Source: Streptomyces odontomachi
Lineage (GTDB): Bacteria; Actinomycetota; Actinomycetes; Streptomycetales; Streptomycetaceae
Direction: 5' to 3'
NCBI RefSeq assembly: GCF_024435355.1
Contig: NZ_JAMJWG010000004.1
Coordinates: 310,001-374,000, forward strand
DNA: 64,000 bases
This document shows positions 26,281 to 36,200 of the stretch, in pieces. The notes beneath the pieces were generated by a model. The model did no database searches and was not told the origin of the DNA. It saw only the letters and a program-made list of their open reading frames with translations. Within the stretch, counting starts at the first letter, position 1. Each line of letters begins with the position of its first letter. The position numbers and the translations under genes were made by a program.

Positions 26281-28296
26281 TTACAGCGACGGGGCCCGGC
26301 TGACGAAGGTGTCCAGGACTCCGTCGGCGACCTTGACCGGACCCTGCGGTCGGGTGGTGCCCGGGATCGTGGTGATCGCGGCGGCCTGGCCGGCCAGGTC
26401 GGCGGCCCGGGTGAAGTACGGCTGCGGGTCGCCGCCGTGCAGTTCGGTACGCAGGCCGTCGAGGGTGGCGGTCAGCGCGTCGCCCCACAGGTCGAGGGCG
26501 TCCAGCCAGGGCGCCGTCTCCGCGCGGAAGGCCGGGTCGGACACCCCGGCACGGATCTGTTCCGGTGCGCCGGCGAGCAGCCGGGCGTAGGACCCGAGGT
26601 CGCGCAGCGCGCTCTCCCGCCGGGTGCGGGAACCGGAGTCCCAGTCCGCCGTGAAGTCGGCGAGGCGGGCGGCGAGTTCCGGCGCCTGGGGCTGCCAGTT
26701 CTCAGGGCCGAAGGTGGGCGCCAGGTGCTCGGTGTCGAAGAACGCCAGCAGGGCCCGGGTGGTGGCCGGGTCGCCGCCGGCGAGGTACCCGGCGGCGGCG
26801 CGCCAGGTGCGGTCGGGGTCGTAGTCCTGGTCGTTCCACGCGAAGGACGCCCCGCCGAAGAGGGCGACCTTGCTCGCCGCGGCCTGGTTCATCGGGTTGA
26901 GCACGATGCCGCTCAGCGCGGTGTGGAGCCCGGCCTCACGCTTGTCGTAGGGGGCCATCAGCAGCCGACCGGTGGTCTGCCCGTAGTCGTTGACGGGGTA
27001 GTTGTCCCAGAGGAACACCTTGCGGCCCCACACCGCGGAGGCCGCCTCGGCGTCGGCGACGCTGATCGACGGCGGGACGACGGCCGTACCGGTCCACTGC
27101 ACCACGATCTTCGGGTCGAGCTGGTCCCGCAGCACGGACTTGTACGCCGAGTCGGCCGTGTCGGAGTACTCGGTGGGCACCATCTGGAGCGGTGCCGTGC
27201 CGTCGTGCGTGTCGACGAAGTCGTGCTGCACGGCATTGAGCAGATCGGCCTGCGCCCGGCCGGCGCTGCCCCGGCCCGGGGCACCGTACGCGTCCTGGTC
27301 CCCGGCGCAGTTCCACTTGGTGTAGCTGATGTCGTCCAGCGCGATGTAGAAGCTGCGGGCGCCCTGGTCGTACAGGGTGCCGAGCTTGGTCTCCAGCGCC
27401 TTGACGTCGGCGGGGTCGCTGTAGCAGATGGACAGTCCCGGCGAGACGGCGTACGTGAAGTCGACGTGGTGGTCGGTGGCCTGCGTGATGAGTTCGTGCA
27501 GGTCGGCCAGCTTGTCGGCCGGGTAGGGGTCGCGCCAGTTCTCCCGGAGGTAGGTGTCGTCCTTGGGCGTGTAGATGTAGGTGTTGGCCTTGACGTCGCC
27601 GTAGAAGGCGAGTTGGTCGAGCCGGTCGGTGTGCGACCAGGGCGCGCCGTAGAAGCCCTCGATGCTGCCGCGCAGCGCCATGCTCGGGTGGTCGGTGACC
27701 GACACGGCGGCGATGCGGTGCCCTGCGGTCACCAACTGGCGCAGCGTCTGGGCGGCGTAGTAGATCCCGTCGCCGTCGTTGCCCGCGAGCACGACGGTGC
27801 CGCCGCCGGGCCCGGCTTTCGACGCGAGCGAGTAGCCCTCGGCGACGAGGTCGTCCGGCACGCTGCCGCCCGCGGCACGCAGCGCCCCGGACACCGCCTG
27901 GTCCCCGATGGATCCGACCACCACCGTCAGCCCCGGCCGGGCGCCCCCGGCGTCCTCGCCGCCGGCGGAACCCGCGGCCACCTGGTCGACGTGGTCGGCA
28001 CCCGCCGCGGTGAGCGCCTTCCGGATGACGTCGACGCTCGGCCCGTCCACGCCGTCACCGGTCACGAGACGGACCCGCCCCGGCACCGCCAGCGCCGGCC
28101 CGGCGGCCACCATGTGCTGGGGGGTGGGCGTGACGACGGGCAGGGCACCGGGAGCGTCCGACGCCGGCGACTCCGGCGCCGACCCCGGTGGGGAGCCGGC
28201 GGCCGCGACGGCGGGTGCGCCGGTGAGCAGCCCGAACGTCAGGACGGCGGCACCGAGGAGTGGGAGACAGGACGGTCTGTGGTGGGAACGGGGCAC
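26281..28296 (-). CDS. Secreted GH84 beta-N-acetylglucosaminidase
   Basis: A 671-residue exported enzyme. The signal peptide is about 1-34 (LPLLGAAVLTFGLLTGAPAVAAAG). An N-terminal GH20b-like domain (about 50-200) is followed by the GH84 barrel, starting RGSIEGFYGAPWSH. Its hallmark double aspartate D321-D322 sits in FYIALDDISYTKW. A helical C-terminal domain ends the protein. GH84 enzymes remove terminal or O-linked GlcNAc by substrate-assisted catalysis. GTG 28296 is preceded by GGAGG at short spacing; GTG 28320, eight codons upstream, is an alternative. A DasR-type operator lies 45 bases before the start, so GlcNAc or chitin breakdown products probably control it. Confidence 0.9.
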   Translation of the reverse strand: MPRSHHRPSCLPLLGAAVLTFGLLTGAPAVAAAGSPPGSAPESPASDAPGALPVVTPTPQHMVAAGPALAVPGRVRLVTGDGVDGPSVDVIRKALTAAGADHVDQVAAGSAGGEDAGGARPGLTVVVGSIGDQAVSGALRAAGGSVPDDLVAEGYSLASKAGPGGGTVVLAGNDGDGIYYAAQTLRQLVTAGHRIAAVSVTDHPSMALRGSIEGFYGAPWSHTDRLDQLAFYGDVKANTYIYTPKDDTYLRENWRDPYPADKLADLHELITQATDHHVDFTYAVSPGLSICYSDPADVKALETKLGTLYDQGARSFYIALDDISYTKWNCAGDQDAYGAPGRGSAGRAQADLLNAVQHDFVDTHDGTAPLQMVPTEYSDTADSAYKSVLRDQLDPKIVVQWTGTAVVPPSISVADAEAASAVWGRKVFLWDNYPVNDYGQTTGRLLMAPYDKREAGLHTALSGIVLNPMNQAAASKVALFGGASFAWNDQDYDPDRTWRAAAGYLAGGDPATTRALLAFFDTEHLAPTFGPENWQPQAPELAARLADFTADWDSGSRTRRESALRDLGSYARLLAGAPEQIRAGVSDPAFRAETAPWLDALDLWGDALTATLDGLRTELHGGDPQPYFTRAADLAGQAAAITTIPGTTRPQGPVKVADGVLDTFVSRAPSL

Positions 28297-28340
28297 AGCA
28301 CCTCCACGTTGATCGGCCACCCGTGTGCGGGTGGTGACAC

Positions 28341-28354
28341 GTGGTCTAAACCAC
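28341..28354. promoter_or_regulatory. DasR-responsive element (dre)-like operator
   Basis: GTGGTCTAAACCAC is a 14-base near-palindrome. The published DasR consensus core in Streptomyces is TGGTCTAGACCA; this differs at one centre base. It lies 45 bases upstream of the GH84 start, where repression would be effective. DasR is released by glucosamine-6-phosphate. Confidence 0.75.
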
Positions 28355-28470
28355 CACCACCGGGTGCTGGTGTCAAGATCCAGCCATCAACGAAAGAAAC
28401 GAGACAGGAAACGTCGAGGTGGGTAGTCGGTCACCACGGCCCCCCGGGTGACCGTACGGGACCCGCCCCC

Positions 28471-29685
28471 TCACTCCACCAGCAACGCCGAGGCCCGCGG
28501 TGCCAGGAACTGGTCCATCACCAGTTCCGCGGCGCCCCGGGCCGCCACCTGGTCGCCCACGGCGGACCCCTGCACCACGACCCCGTCACGCGCGACGAGT
28601 TCGCCGCCGACGAGGTCCGGGATGACGGGGAGGAACGCCGCGCTGAGCCGGTTCCACAGCGGGCCGCCGATCACCACCCGGGGGGCGTCCAGCAGGTTCA
28701 CCAGCACGCCGAGGCCGACGGCGACCCGGCGTGCCGCGCGGTCGAGGAGGCGGGAGGCGACGGCGTCGCCCGCGGACGCGAGGGCGCAGAGCGTGGAGCA
28801 GGCGTCGTCGACGGCGACGTAGTCGTTCAGGTTCGGCAGCGGCATCAGGCCCACGCGAGCCGCCTGGAGTACGAGCGCCTCCGGAACGCAGGCCGCGGCC
28901 AGCCCGCCGCGCCGGCCGCTCCACTCCAGCTGTTCGGCATCGGGGTCCACGATGAGGTCGCCCACCTCGCCGATGTTGTTCGTGGTGCCGCGGATGACCT
29001 GGTTGTCCAGCACGACCGAGGCACCCACGCCGGAGCCGAGGTAGAGGAAGACGAACGAGTTCGACGCCTCCGGACAGGCGCGGAGCTCCGCCGTTGCGGC
29101 GGCGGTGACGTCCTTGTCGAGCAGCACGGGCAGCCCGGTCGCCGCATGGAGGTCGGCGCGCAGCCGGACGTTGCGCCAGTTGGGGAGTTGGGGCGGGTCG
29201 AGCAGGAGTCCGGCGTCGACGTCGAGCGGTCCCGGGGCCGCGATGCCGAGGCCGAGCAGCCGGGCGCGGGCGATGCCGGCCTCGGTGATCAGACCGTCGA
29301 CGATGTCGGCGATCAGGGCGGTCACCTCCGACGGGTTGGTGGCCTGCGGCGTGGGTTCCTGGCGTGCCAGCCGGACCTCGCCGTCGAGGTCGAGGAGCAC
29401 CGCGGACAGCCGGGCCGGGTCGATGTGCACGCCGACCGAGTACGCGCCGTCCGGCTCGGTGACCAGCGGGATGCTCGGGCGCCCGCGCGTGTTGCCGCCC
29501 GGTGCGCTCTCGCGGATCAGGTGGTCGTCGATCAGCCGGCGGGTGATGTTGGAGATGGTCTGGGAACTCAGGCCGGACTCGCGTTGCAGATCGGCTCGAC
29601 TGACCCCGCGTGAGCGACGGACCAGGCCCAGCACCACGGCCTGGTTGTAGTCCGCCACCCGGAGCTGGTTGCTACCGCGCCGCAT
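28471..29685 (-). CDS. ROK-family transcriptional regulator (sugar repressor)
   Basis: A 404-residue regulator. ATG 29685 has GAGGAGG at five bases. The N-terminal winged helix (about 15-75: AVVLGLVRRSRGVSRADLQRESGLSSQTISNITRRLIDDHLI) precedes a ROK domain with a kinase-like fold (LGIAAPGPLD, FLYLGSGVGASVVLDNQVIRG). The usual CxCGxxGCxE zinc motif is not intact: at its place the sequence reads QLEWSGRRGGLAAACVPEAL. It should therefore be a sensor rather than a kinase. It is divergent from a sugar ABC importer with two similar AT-rich sites between, so it probably represses that importer and perhaps the glycoside hydrolases beyond it. Confidence 0.9.
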   Translation of the reverse strand: MRRGSNQLRVADYNQAVVLGLVRRSRGVSRADLQRESGLSSQTISNITRRLIDDHLIRESAPGGNTRGRPSIPLVTEPDGAYSVGVHIDPARLSAVLLDLDGEVRLARQEPTPQATNPSEVTALIADIVDGLITEAGIARARLLGLGIAAPGPLDVDAGLLLDPPQLPNWRNVRLRADLHAATGLPVLLDKDVTAAATAELRACPEASNSFVFLYLGSGVGASVVLDNQVIRGTTNNIGEVGDLIVDPDAEQLEWSGRRGGLAAACVPEALVLQAARVGLMPLPNLNDYVAVDDACSTLCALASAGDAVASRLLDRAARRVAVGLGVLVNLLDAPRVVIGGPLWNRLSAAFLPVIPDLVGGELVARDGVVVQGSAVGDQVAARGAAELVMDQFLAPRASALLVE

Positions 29686-29769
29686 TCCGACCTCCTCGCT
29701 CCGGCGACGACCGGCGATCACCGCGGGCCTCGAAGTAAATCACCGCGGGTCACCCGGCGATGAGCCGCG

Positions 29770-29791
29770 TTTTAGTCAAGTGGATCGATTA
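29770..29791. promoter_or_regulatory. Candidate ROK operator, proximal copy
   Basis: The sequence TTTTAGTCAAGTGGATCGAT, then TA, resembles the second site at 29929-29952 read on the other strand (TTTTATCAAGTGAATGG, then GATAAA). Both share TTTTA(G)TCAAGTG and a GAT(A/T)A end. It lies 85 bases upstream of the ROK gene. Confidence 0.5.
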
Positions 29792-29928
29792 TTGGCAGCC
29801 ATGGCCGACAGCCGGCCGAGGGGGATCCGCGGGTGCCGGCACACGCACGCCACACGCACGCCACACCCCGATATCCCTCGGTATCAGACCTTGACTCGGC
29901 GCGAGCCCGCTCCTTACGATCGCCAAAC

Positions 29929-29952
29929 TTTATCCCATTCACTTGATAAAAG
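29929..29952. promoter_or_regulatory. Candidate ROK operator, importer-proximal copy
   Basis: TTTATC and GATAAA form an inverted repeat around ten bases (CCATTCACTT), 35 bases before the ATG of the solute-binding protein gene. Position and AT-rich arms are typical of ROK binding sites. Confidence 0.55.
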
Positions 29953-29985
29953 TAGAACGGAACACAGTCAGGAGAGGGTGACGCC

Positions 29986-31326
29986 ATGCGGCGCAACCGC
30001 GTCCTCGCCGCTGCCGCGGCCGGAATGCTGCTGGGAGGGGCGCTCACGGCCTGCTCGTCGAGTTCGGGCGAGGACGGGCCGGTGACCGTCAAGCTGCTGG
30101 AGTATCAGAAGGCCCGCGCCGACGTCGTCAGGGACCTGGTGCCGAAGTTCGAGAAGGCGATGGCCAGGCAGGGGCGAGACGTCAAGGTCGAGTTGGTCGC
30201 CGACGCCCTCACCGACGACCAGTTCCGGACCAAGATCACGCAGCAGCTGCACTCCGGCACCGCGCCGGACGTCATCGACATGGGCGGCAGCAACGTGACC
30301 GGCATGGCCGGCGCCGGCTACCTGCTGAAGCTCGACGACTACCTGGACAAGTGGGACGGCTGGGGTCAGTACTACACGTCGGTGAAGGACGGCGCGCGCC
30401 AGCCGGACGGGGGGTTCTACTCCGTCCCGCACGAAGCGAGCGTGCAGAGCCTCTTCTACCGGAAGGACGTGCTGAAGCGGCTGGGCGTGGCCACCTCGCA
30501 ACCGCGCACCTGGGACGAGCTGATCGGCCGGCTGAAGAAGATCAAGGCCAGGACCGGTCAGGCTCCGCTCGTCCTGCCCGCCGGGACCGCCTGGGGCGGT
30601 GGATCGTGGACGGAGGGCTTCCTGCCCCTCGTGGCCGGTACCGGCAGCACCTTCTACGACGCCGAGTCCGGGAAGTGGACGCTGAGGAGCAAGGGGGTGT
30701 CGGCCACCTTCGGGCTGTACGACGACCTCATCAAGGCCGGTCTGCTGCCGGTCCGGGATCTTCAGAACCCCAATCCGTGGGAGCCCACGAAGTACGAGAA
30801 GTTCCCGAAGGGCACGCTCCCGGTGGCGGCCCAGGGCAGCTGGGGATGGAAGTACGACTGGGGCCCCGACGGCGCGGCGCCCATCAAGGACGTCCGCGAC
30901 AAGGTCGGCACCTGGGACTACCCGGCCCTGGTGCCGGGCACCAAGCCGTACTCGATCAGCGGCGGCGGCTTCGTCTACAGCGTCAGCGCCAAGGCCCAGG
31001 ACCCCGATGCCGCGGTCGAGCTCGCTAAGTGGCTGAGTTCCGGAGAGGCGCTGGCCCGGCAGTTGACCACGGTGGGGGCGGTATCGCCGCGCAAGGGCCT
31101 GGCCGGCACCGCCCCGTACAAGGACGAGCCGGCGTTGCTGGAGGCGGAGGCCAAGCTGAACAGCTGCACCCAGCCACCGCTGGGCGACGGCGAGGACCAG
31201 GTGTCCCAGGCGGTCCAGAGCGCCACGGCGAAGCTGCTGTCCGGCAAGGCGGACGGCAACCAGGCCGCCGACGCCTTCGCCGAAGAGGCCAAGGAGCTGC
31301 TCGGCAGCACGCGGGTGGCCCGGTGA
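29986..31326 (+). CDS. Sugar ABC transporter solute-binding lipoprotein
   Basis: A 446-residue family-1 type (MalE/UgpB-like) binding protein. The ATG follows AGGAGAGGG. The lipoprotein signal is MRRNRVLAAAAAGMLLGGALTACSS, with the lipid-bearing cysteine at residue 23. The mature protein shows TKITQQLHSGTAPDVIDMG and WGWKYDWGPDG, common in oligosaccharide binders. It captures a sugar outside the membrane and passes it to the two permeases, whose genes overlap directly downstream. The ATPase is not encoded here, so a shared one such as MsiK probably serves. Downstream GH38, GH2 and sulfatase genes suggest a mannose- or sulfate-containing oligosaccharide. Confidence 0.92.
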   Translation: MRRNRVLAAAAAGMLLGGALTACSSSSGEDGPVTVKLLEYQKARADVVRDLVPKFEKAMARQGRDVKVELVADALTDDQFRTKITQQLHSGTAPDVIDMGGSNVTGMAGAGYLLKLDDYLDKWDGWGQYYTSVKDGARQPDGGFYSVPHEASVQSLFYRKDVLKRLGVATSQPRTWDELIGRLKKIKARTGQAPLVLPAGTAWGGGSWTEGFLPLVAGTGSTFYDAESGKWTLRSKGVSATFGLYDDLIKAGLLPVRDLQNPNPWEPTKYEKFPKGTLPVAAQGSWGWKYDWGPDGAAPIKDVRDKVGTWDYPALVPGTKPYSISGGGFVYSVSAKAQDPDAAVELAKWLSSGEALARQLTTVGAVSPRKGLAGTAPYKDEPALLEAEAKLNSCTQPPLGDGEDQVSQAVQSATAKLLSGKADGNQAADAFAEEAKELLGSTRVAR

Positions 31327-32234
31327 CCACCGCCAGGGCCCTGCCTGACGGGCCGCGGCGGCGCCGGCGGGAGCGCGGTGCGCTGCCGCTGCTGCTCGGG
31401 CCTTCGGTCGTCCTGATCGCGGTCTTCGTGATCGCGCCGGCCGGTTACGGCATCTACCTCGGGCTCACCGACACCCAGTTGACCGGGTTCGCCGCCCGTG
31501 ACCCGCAGTTCGTCGGGCTGGAGAACTTCCGGAACCTGCTCGGCTCCGACGACTTCCGCTCCTCGCTGGGCCGCACGGGCGAGTTCGTGTTCTGGTCGGC
31601 GATCGTCGGGCAGACCGTGCTCGGCATGCTCGCCGCCCTCCTGCTGCGCCAGAAGTGGCTGCGCGGCAAGGGCCTGTTCGGTGCGCTGCTGCTCCTGCCG
31701 ATGGTGGTGCCCGAGGTCGTCGCGTCGTTGACCTGGGCGAGCGTGCTGTCCTCCGATGCGAACGGCACCTTCAACCGGCTGCTCGGGCTGTTCGGCTCCG
31801 GGGCGGCGGCCCCGCTCCAGGACGCGCCGATGACGTCGGTGATCATCATCAACGTCTGGCGCGGCATCGCGTTCGCCATGATCATGTTCCAGGCCGCGCT
31901 GGAGGACGTTCCCGACGAGCTGATCGAAGCCTCACGGATGGACGGCGCCAGCGCGCTCCAGGTCTTCCGGCACATCACCCTGCCCCTGATCCGCGGCCCG
32001 GTCTTCCTCTACGTGCTGCTCACCACCATCACGACGGTGGGCGTCTTCGGGCTGGTCTACTTCCTGACCCAGGGCGGTCCCGGGCAGGGGACGCAGCTGG
32101 CCTCCATCTACATCTTCCAGCACGCCTTCCAGTACTCCCAGATCGGCCTGGGCAGCGCCGCCTCGGTGATCCTGCTCGTGCTGCTGATGATCCTGGGCCT
32201 GACGTACGCCCGGCTGGCCAGGGTGGAGGTCTGA
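31323..32234 (+). CDS. Sugar ABC transporter permease 1 (MalF/UgpA type)
   Basis: A 303-residue inner-membrane protein with six hydrophobic segments. The coupling loop ELIEASRMDGASALQVFRHITLPLI carries the EAA-x3-G motif that docks on the ATPase. GTG 31323 overlaps the binding-protein stop by four bases (GTGA), so translation is coupled. It forms the channel with the next permease. Confidence 0.93.
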   Translation: MTTARALPDGPRRRRRERGALPLLLGPSVVLIAVFVIAPAGYGIYLGLTDTQLTGFAARDPQFVGLENFRNLLGSDDFRSSLGRTGEFVFWSAIVGQTVLGMLAALLLRQKWLRGKGLFGALLLLPMVVPEVVASLTWASVLSSDANGTFNRLLGLFGSGAAAPLQDAPMTSVIIINVWRGIAFAMIMFQAALEDVPDELIEASRMDGASALQVFRHITLPLIRGPVFLYVLLTTITTVGVFGLVYFLTQGGPGQGTQLASIYIFQHAFQYSQIGLGSAASVILLVLLMILGLTYARLARVEV

Positions 32235-33142
32235 TGGCGGCCACGACCACGGTGGAGGCCCGGGGGTCCACCGAGGGCGGTGGGGGCGCCGGGGCCGTCC
32301 GTCCGCAGCCGCGGCGGCGTACGCCGACGTGGGTGATCATTCAGCGCACGGTGCAGTACGTCCTGATGGTGCTGCTGGCGCTGTTCTGCGTCGTACCGTT
32401 CGCGTGGGTCGCGCTCACGGCGGTGGACGCCGACGGGGGCCCCACGGTCGGCCTTCCGGCGTTCACCCTGGCCAACTTCGTCCGGTTCTTCACCGACGGC
32501 GACACCCCGCGACTGTTCCTGAACAGCGTCGTCGTGTCGTGCGCGGCGACCGCACTGAACCTGGCCTGCGGCGTCTTCGGTGCCTACGGTCTTTCCCGGT
32601 ACCGGTTCCGCGGGCGTACCACCTTCATGTTCGCGATCCTGCTGATCAGGGTGATCCCGCCGCCGGCGACGATCGTGGCCCTGTACCTGCTGATGGTGAA
32701 GATGCAGCTGGACGACAGCTACCTCGGCCTGATCCTGGTGGAGGCAGCGGCGGCGCTGCCGATCACCCTGTGGCTGCTGAAGGGGACCATCGACGCCGTT
32801 CCCTTCGAACTGGAGGAGGCGGCCTGGCTCGACGGCAGCACGCGGTTCGGTGCGCTCCGGCGGATCGTCCTTCCGCTGGTCGGCCCCGGTCTCGGCGCCG
32901 CGGCGATGCTGACGTTCATGGCCGTGTGGGGGGACTTCCTCACCCCGCTGGTGCTGTTGCAGTCGCCCGAGCGCTATCCGCTCTCGATCGGCCTTTTCCG
33001 CTCGTTCACCGCCTTCAACCAGGTCGACTGGGGCGTGCTCGCCACCAGCGCCGTCGTCTACATGGCCCCGCCGGCCGTGCTGTACATCGTCCTGCGCCGG
33101 CATCTGATGCGCTCGAGCCTCGGCGGCGCCCTCAAGTCCTGA
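32234..33142 (+). CDS. Sugar ABC transporter permease 2 (MalG/UgpE type)
   Basis: A 302-residue inner-membrane protein. ATG 32234 shares one base with the preceding stop (TGATG). After a cytoplasmic N-terminus rich in Gly and Arg come about six membrane helices. The EAA loop is ELEEAAWLDGSTRFGALRRIVLPLV. It completes the heterodimeric channel of the importer. No ATPase gene follows; the next genes are hydrolases. Confidence 0.93.
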   Translation: MAATTTVEARGSTEGGGGAGAVRPQPRRRTPTWVIIQRTVQYVLMVLLALFCVVPFAWVALTAVDADGGPTVGLPAFTLANFVRFFTDGDTPRLFLNSVVVSCAATALNLACGVFGAYGLSRYRFRGRTTFMFAILLIRVIPPPATIVALYLLMVKMQLDDSYLGLILVEAAAALPITLWLLKGTIDAVPFELEEAAWLDGSTRFGALRRIVLPLVGPGLGAAAMLTFMAVWGDFLTPLVLLQSPERYPLSIGLFRSFTAFNQVDWGVLATSAVVYMAPPAVLYIVLRRHLMRSSLGGALKS

Positions 33143-33175
33143 CCGCCCGCGTGCACGCCGCCCGCCCGGCACCGC

Positions 33176-33217
33176 CCCGCAGTAAGCGACCCGCAGTAAG
33201 CAACCCGCAGTGAGCAA
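33176..33217 (+). repeat. Three tandem 14-bp copies before the GH38 gene
   Basis: CCCGCAGTAAGCGA, CCCGCAGTAAGCAA and CCCGCAGTGAGCAA run head to tail and end right at the GAGGAG ribosome site of the mannosidase gene. The repeat fills most of the 89-base gap after the permease gene. Confidence 0.85.
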
Positions 33218-33231
33218 GAGGAGACGTTTTC

Positions 33232-36200
33232 TTGGTTGCCGACAATCCGAACGGTCGGGTCCAGCTCGACGCCATCGCGCTGACGATGCTGCGGGTCCGG
33301 CGGTTCACCAGGTTCCGGATCCGGCCGGCCGTCTACCGCGACTCCCGTCCCACCCGGATCACCGCGTGGACGGTCGGCGGTGAGCCGGTGCCGTTCGCCG
33401 ACGCCGTGACGCAGCGGTTCGAGCCGTTCGCGCTCGGCCGGTCGTGGGGGCGCCCCTGGGACACGACCTGGTTCGACGTCCGCGGCGAGGTGCCCGCCGG
33501 CTGGGCAGGGGGACGGGCCGAGCTGGTCGTCGACCTGGGGTTCACCGGGGATCAGCCCGGGTTCCAGGCCGAGGCGCTGGTGTACCGGCCGGACGGGGAG
33601 GTCGTCAAGGCGATCGAGCCGTACAACTCCTGGGTCCCGCTGCCCGAGCCGGGTCCCTTCCGGCTGCTGGTCGAGGCGGCTGCGAACCCGATCGTCCAGG
33701 TGCCCTACGAGTACGAGCCCACGGCGATGGGCGACCGGGCGACCGCCGGCGACCGGCCGCTGTACCGGCTCACCGACCTGTCGGTGCGGGCCCGCGATCT
33801 CCAGGTGTGGGAGCTGCTCCAGGACGTGACCACCCTCGACGGGCTGGTCGACGTCCTCCCCGAGCACGGAGCGCGGCGCGCGGAGATCGCCTACGCCCTG
33901 GAGCGGATGGTCGACGTCATGGACCCCGACGACGTGGCGGGCAGCGCCGCACGCGGACGCGAGGTCCTCGCACCGGTGCTGGCCGGCCGCGCGGCGGACA
34001 GCTCGCTGATCGTGTCGGCGGTGGGGCACGCCCACATCGACTGCGCCTGGCTGTGGCCGACCCGGGAGACCGTGCGGAAGGTGGCGCGGACCTTCGCCAA
34101 CGTGCTGGACCTCGCCGAACACCACCCGGACTTCGTGTTCGCCGCCTCGTCGGCACAGCAGTACGCCTGGCTCAAGGAGAGCCAACCGGGCCTGTTCGAA
34201 CGGGTCCGCAGGGCGGTGGCCGACGGGATGATCCGCCCCGTCGGCGGCATGTGGGTCGAGTCCGACACCAACATGCCCGGGGGTGAGGCGCTGGCCCGGC
34301 AGTTCGTGCTCGGCAAGCGGTTCTTCGCCGAGGAGTTCGGGGTGGACAGCGAAGAGGTGTGGCTGCCGGACTCGTTCGGCTACACCGCGGCCCTGCCGCA
34401 GATCGCCCGAGCCGCCGGCGCCCGCTACTTCCTCACCCAGAAGCCGTCCTGGAACGAGACCAACGCGATGCCGCACTCCAGCTTCCACTGGGAAGGCATC
34501 GACGGCTCCCGGGTGTTCACCCACTTCCCGCCGGCCGAGACCTACAACTCCGACCTCGGCGCCGCCGACCTGGCCCGCACCGAGCGGACGTTCCGCCAGA
34601 AGGGGAAGGCACGGCACGTCCTCGGGCTGTACGGGTGGGGCGACGGCGGTGGCGGACCCACCCGGGAGATGCTGGCCATGGCCCGGCGCAAGCACGATCT
34701 GGACGGCTCGCCCCGGGTGCGGTTGGACGACCCGGACCACTTCTTCCGCACCGCCGAGGCGGAGCTGCCGGCGCCGCCGGTGTGGGTCGGCGAGATGTAC
34801 CTCGAACTGCACCGCGGCACCCTGATCTCGCAGGCGCGGGGCAAGCGGGGCAACCGCCACAGCGAGGCGCTGCTCCGGGAGGCCGAGCTGTGGGCGGCGA
34901 CCGCGGCCGTCCGGCGGGGCGCCCCCTACCCGTACGACGAGCTACGGCGCATCTGGGAGCGGGTGCTGCTGCTCCAGTTCCACGACATCCTGCCGGGGAC
35001 GTCCATCGCCTGGGTCCACCAGGACGCCGCACGGGACTACGACCGGCTGGCGAGCGAGCTGACGACCCTCATCACCACGGCGCTCGACGCGCTCCGCGGC
35101 ACGGACGACGCCACCCCGGTCGCCGCCAACGCCGGCCCGTACCCGCGGCACGGCGTGCCGGCGCTGGGCATCGGACCGGCGACGCCGCCCGAGCCGGCCG
35201 CACCGCGCCGGGTGAACGACCGGTTCGTGCTCGACGACGGGACGCTGCACGTCGAGATCGACCGGCGCGGCACCCTCGTCTCGGTCGTCGACCTGGCCGC
35301 GGATCGGGAGCTGCTGCCGCGGGGGGTCGCGTGCGGTGTCCTCCAGCTGTTCAGGGACACCCCACGCGAGTGGGACGCCTGGGACATCAACGACGAGGAC
35401 AAGCGCAGCGGCGTCGACCTCGTCGAGCCGGCGTCGATCGACATCGTCGACGACGCGGTGGTGGTGCGCCACGAGCGCGGCCGTACGGTGCTCACCCAGT
35501 CCGTCCGGCTGTCCGAGGGCACGATCGGCTACGCCTTCGACATCGACTGGCACGAGTCGCAGAAGCTGCTCAAGCTCGCCTTCCCGCTGGACGTCCGGAC
35601 GGACCGGGCCACCTCGGAGATCCAGTTCGGCCATCTGCACCGGCCGATCCACCAGAACACCTCCTGGGACACCGCCCGGTTCGAGACCGTCGCGCACCGG
35701 TGGATCCATGTCGGCGAGCCGGGCTACGGCGTCGCCATCGCCAACGACGTCGTCTACGGCCATGACATCCGGGGTGCGCAGGCGCCCGACGGCCGGCCGA
35801 TGACGACCGCGCGACTGTCCCTGCTGCGCGCGCCGCGCTATCCGGACCCCTCCGCCGACCAGGGACGACACACCTTCTCCGTGAGCCTTCGACCCGGTGG
35901 GATCCCGGACGCCGTCGCCGACGGGTACGCCCTGCACCTTCCGCTGCGCACCGTGCCGGGCGCTGCCGCGGAGCCGTTGTTCGAGGTCAGCGATCGCGCG
36001 GTCGTCGTGGAGAGCGTCAAACTCGCCGAGGACCGCTCCGGAGACCTCGTCGTGCGGCTGTACGAGGCACACGGCAACCGCTCGCGCGCGAGCGTGCGGA
36101 CCCGGTTCTCCTGGCGCGAGGCCGTCGCCACCGACCTGCTGGAGCGCGCCGTGGACGGCGCGGCGGTCCGCGGGACGACACCCGGGAGCGCGGTCGAGCT

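Noticed and set aside
33176..33217. Possible CRISPR-like array
   Set aside because: The three 14-bp units are contiguous, with no spacers, and no cas genes are present. It is a simple tandem repeat.
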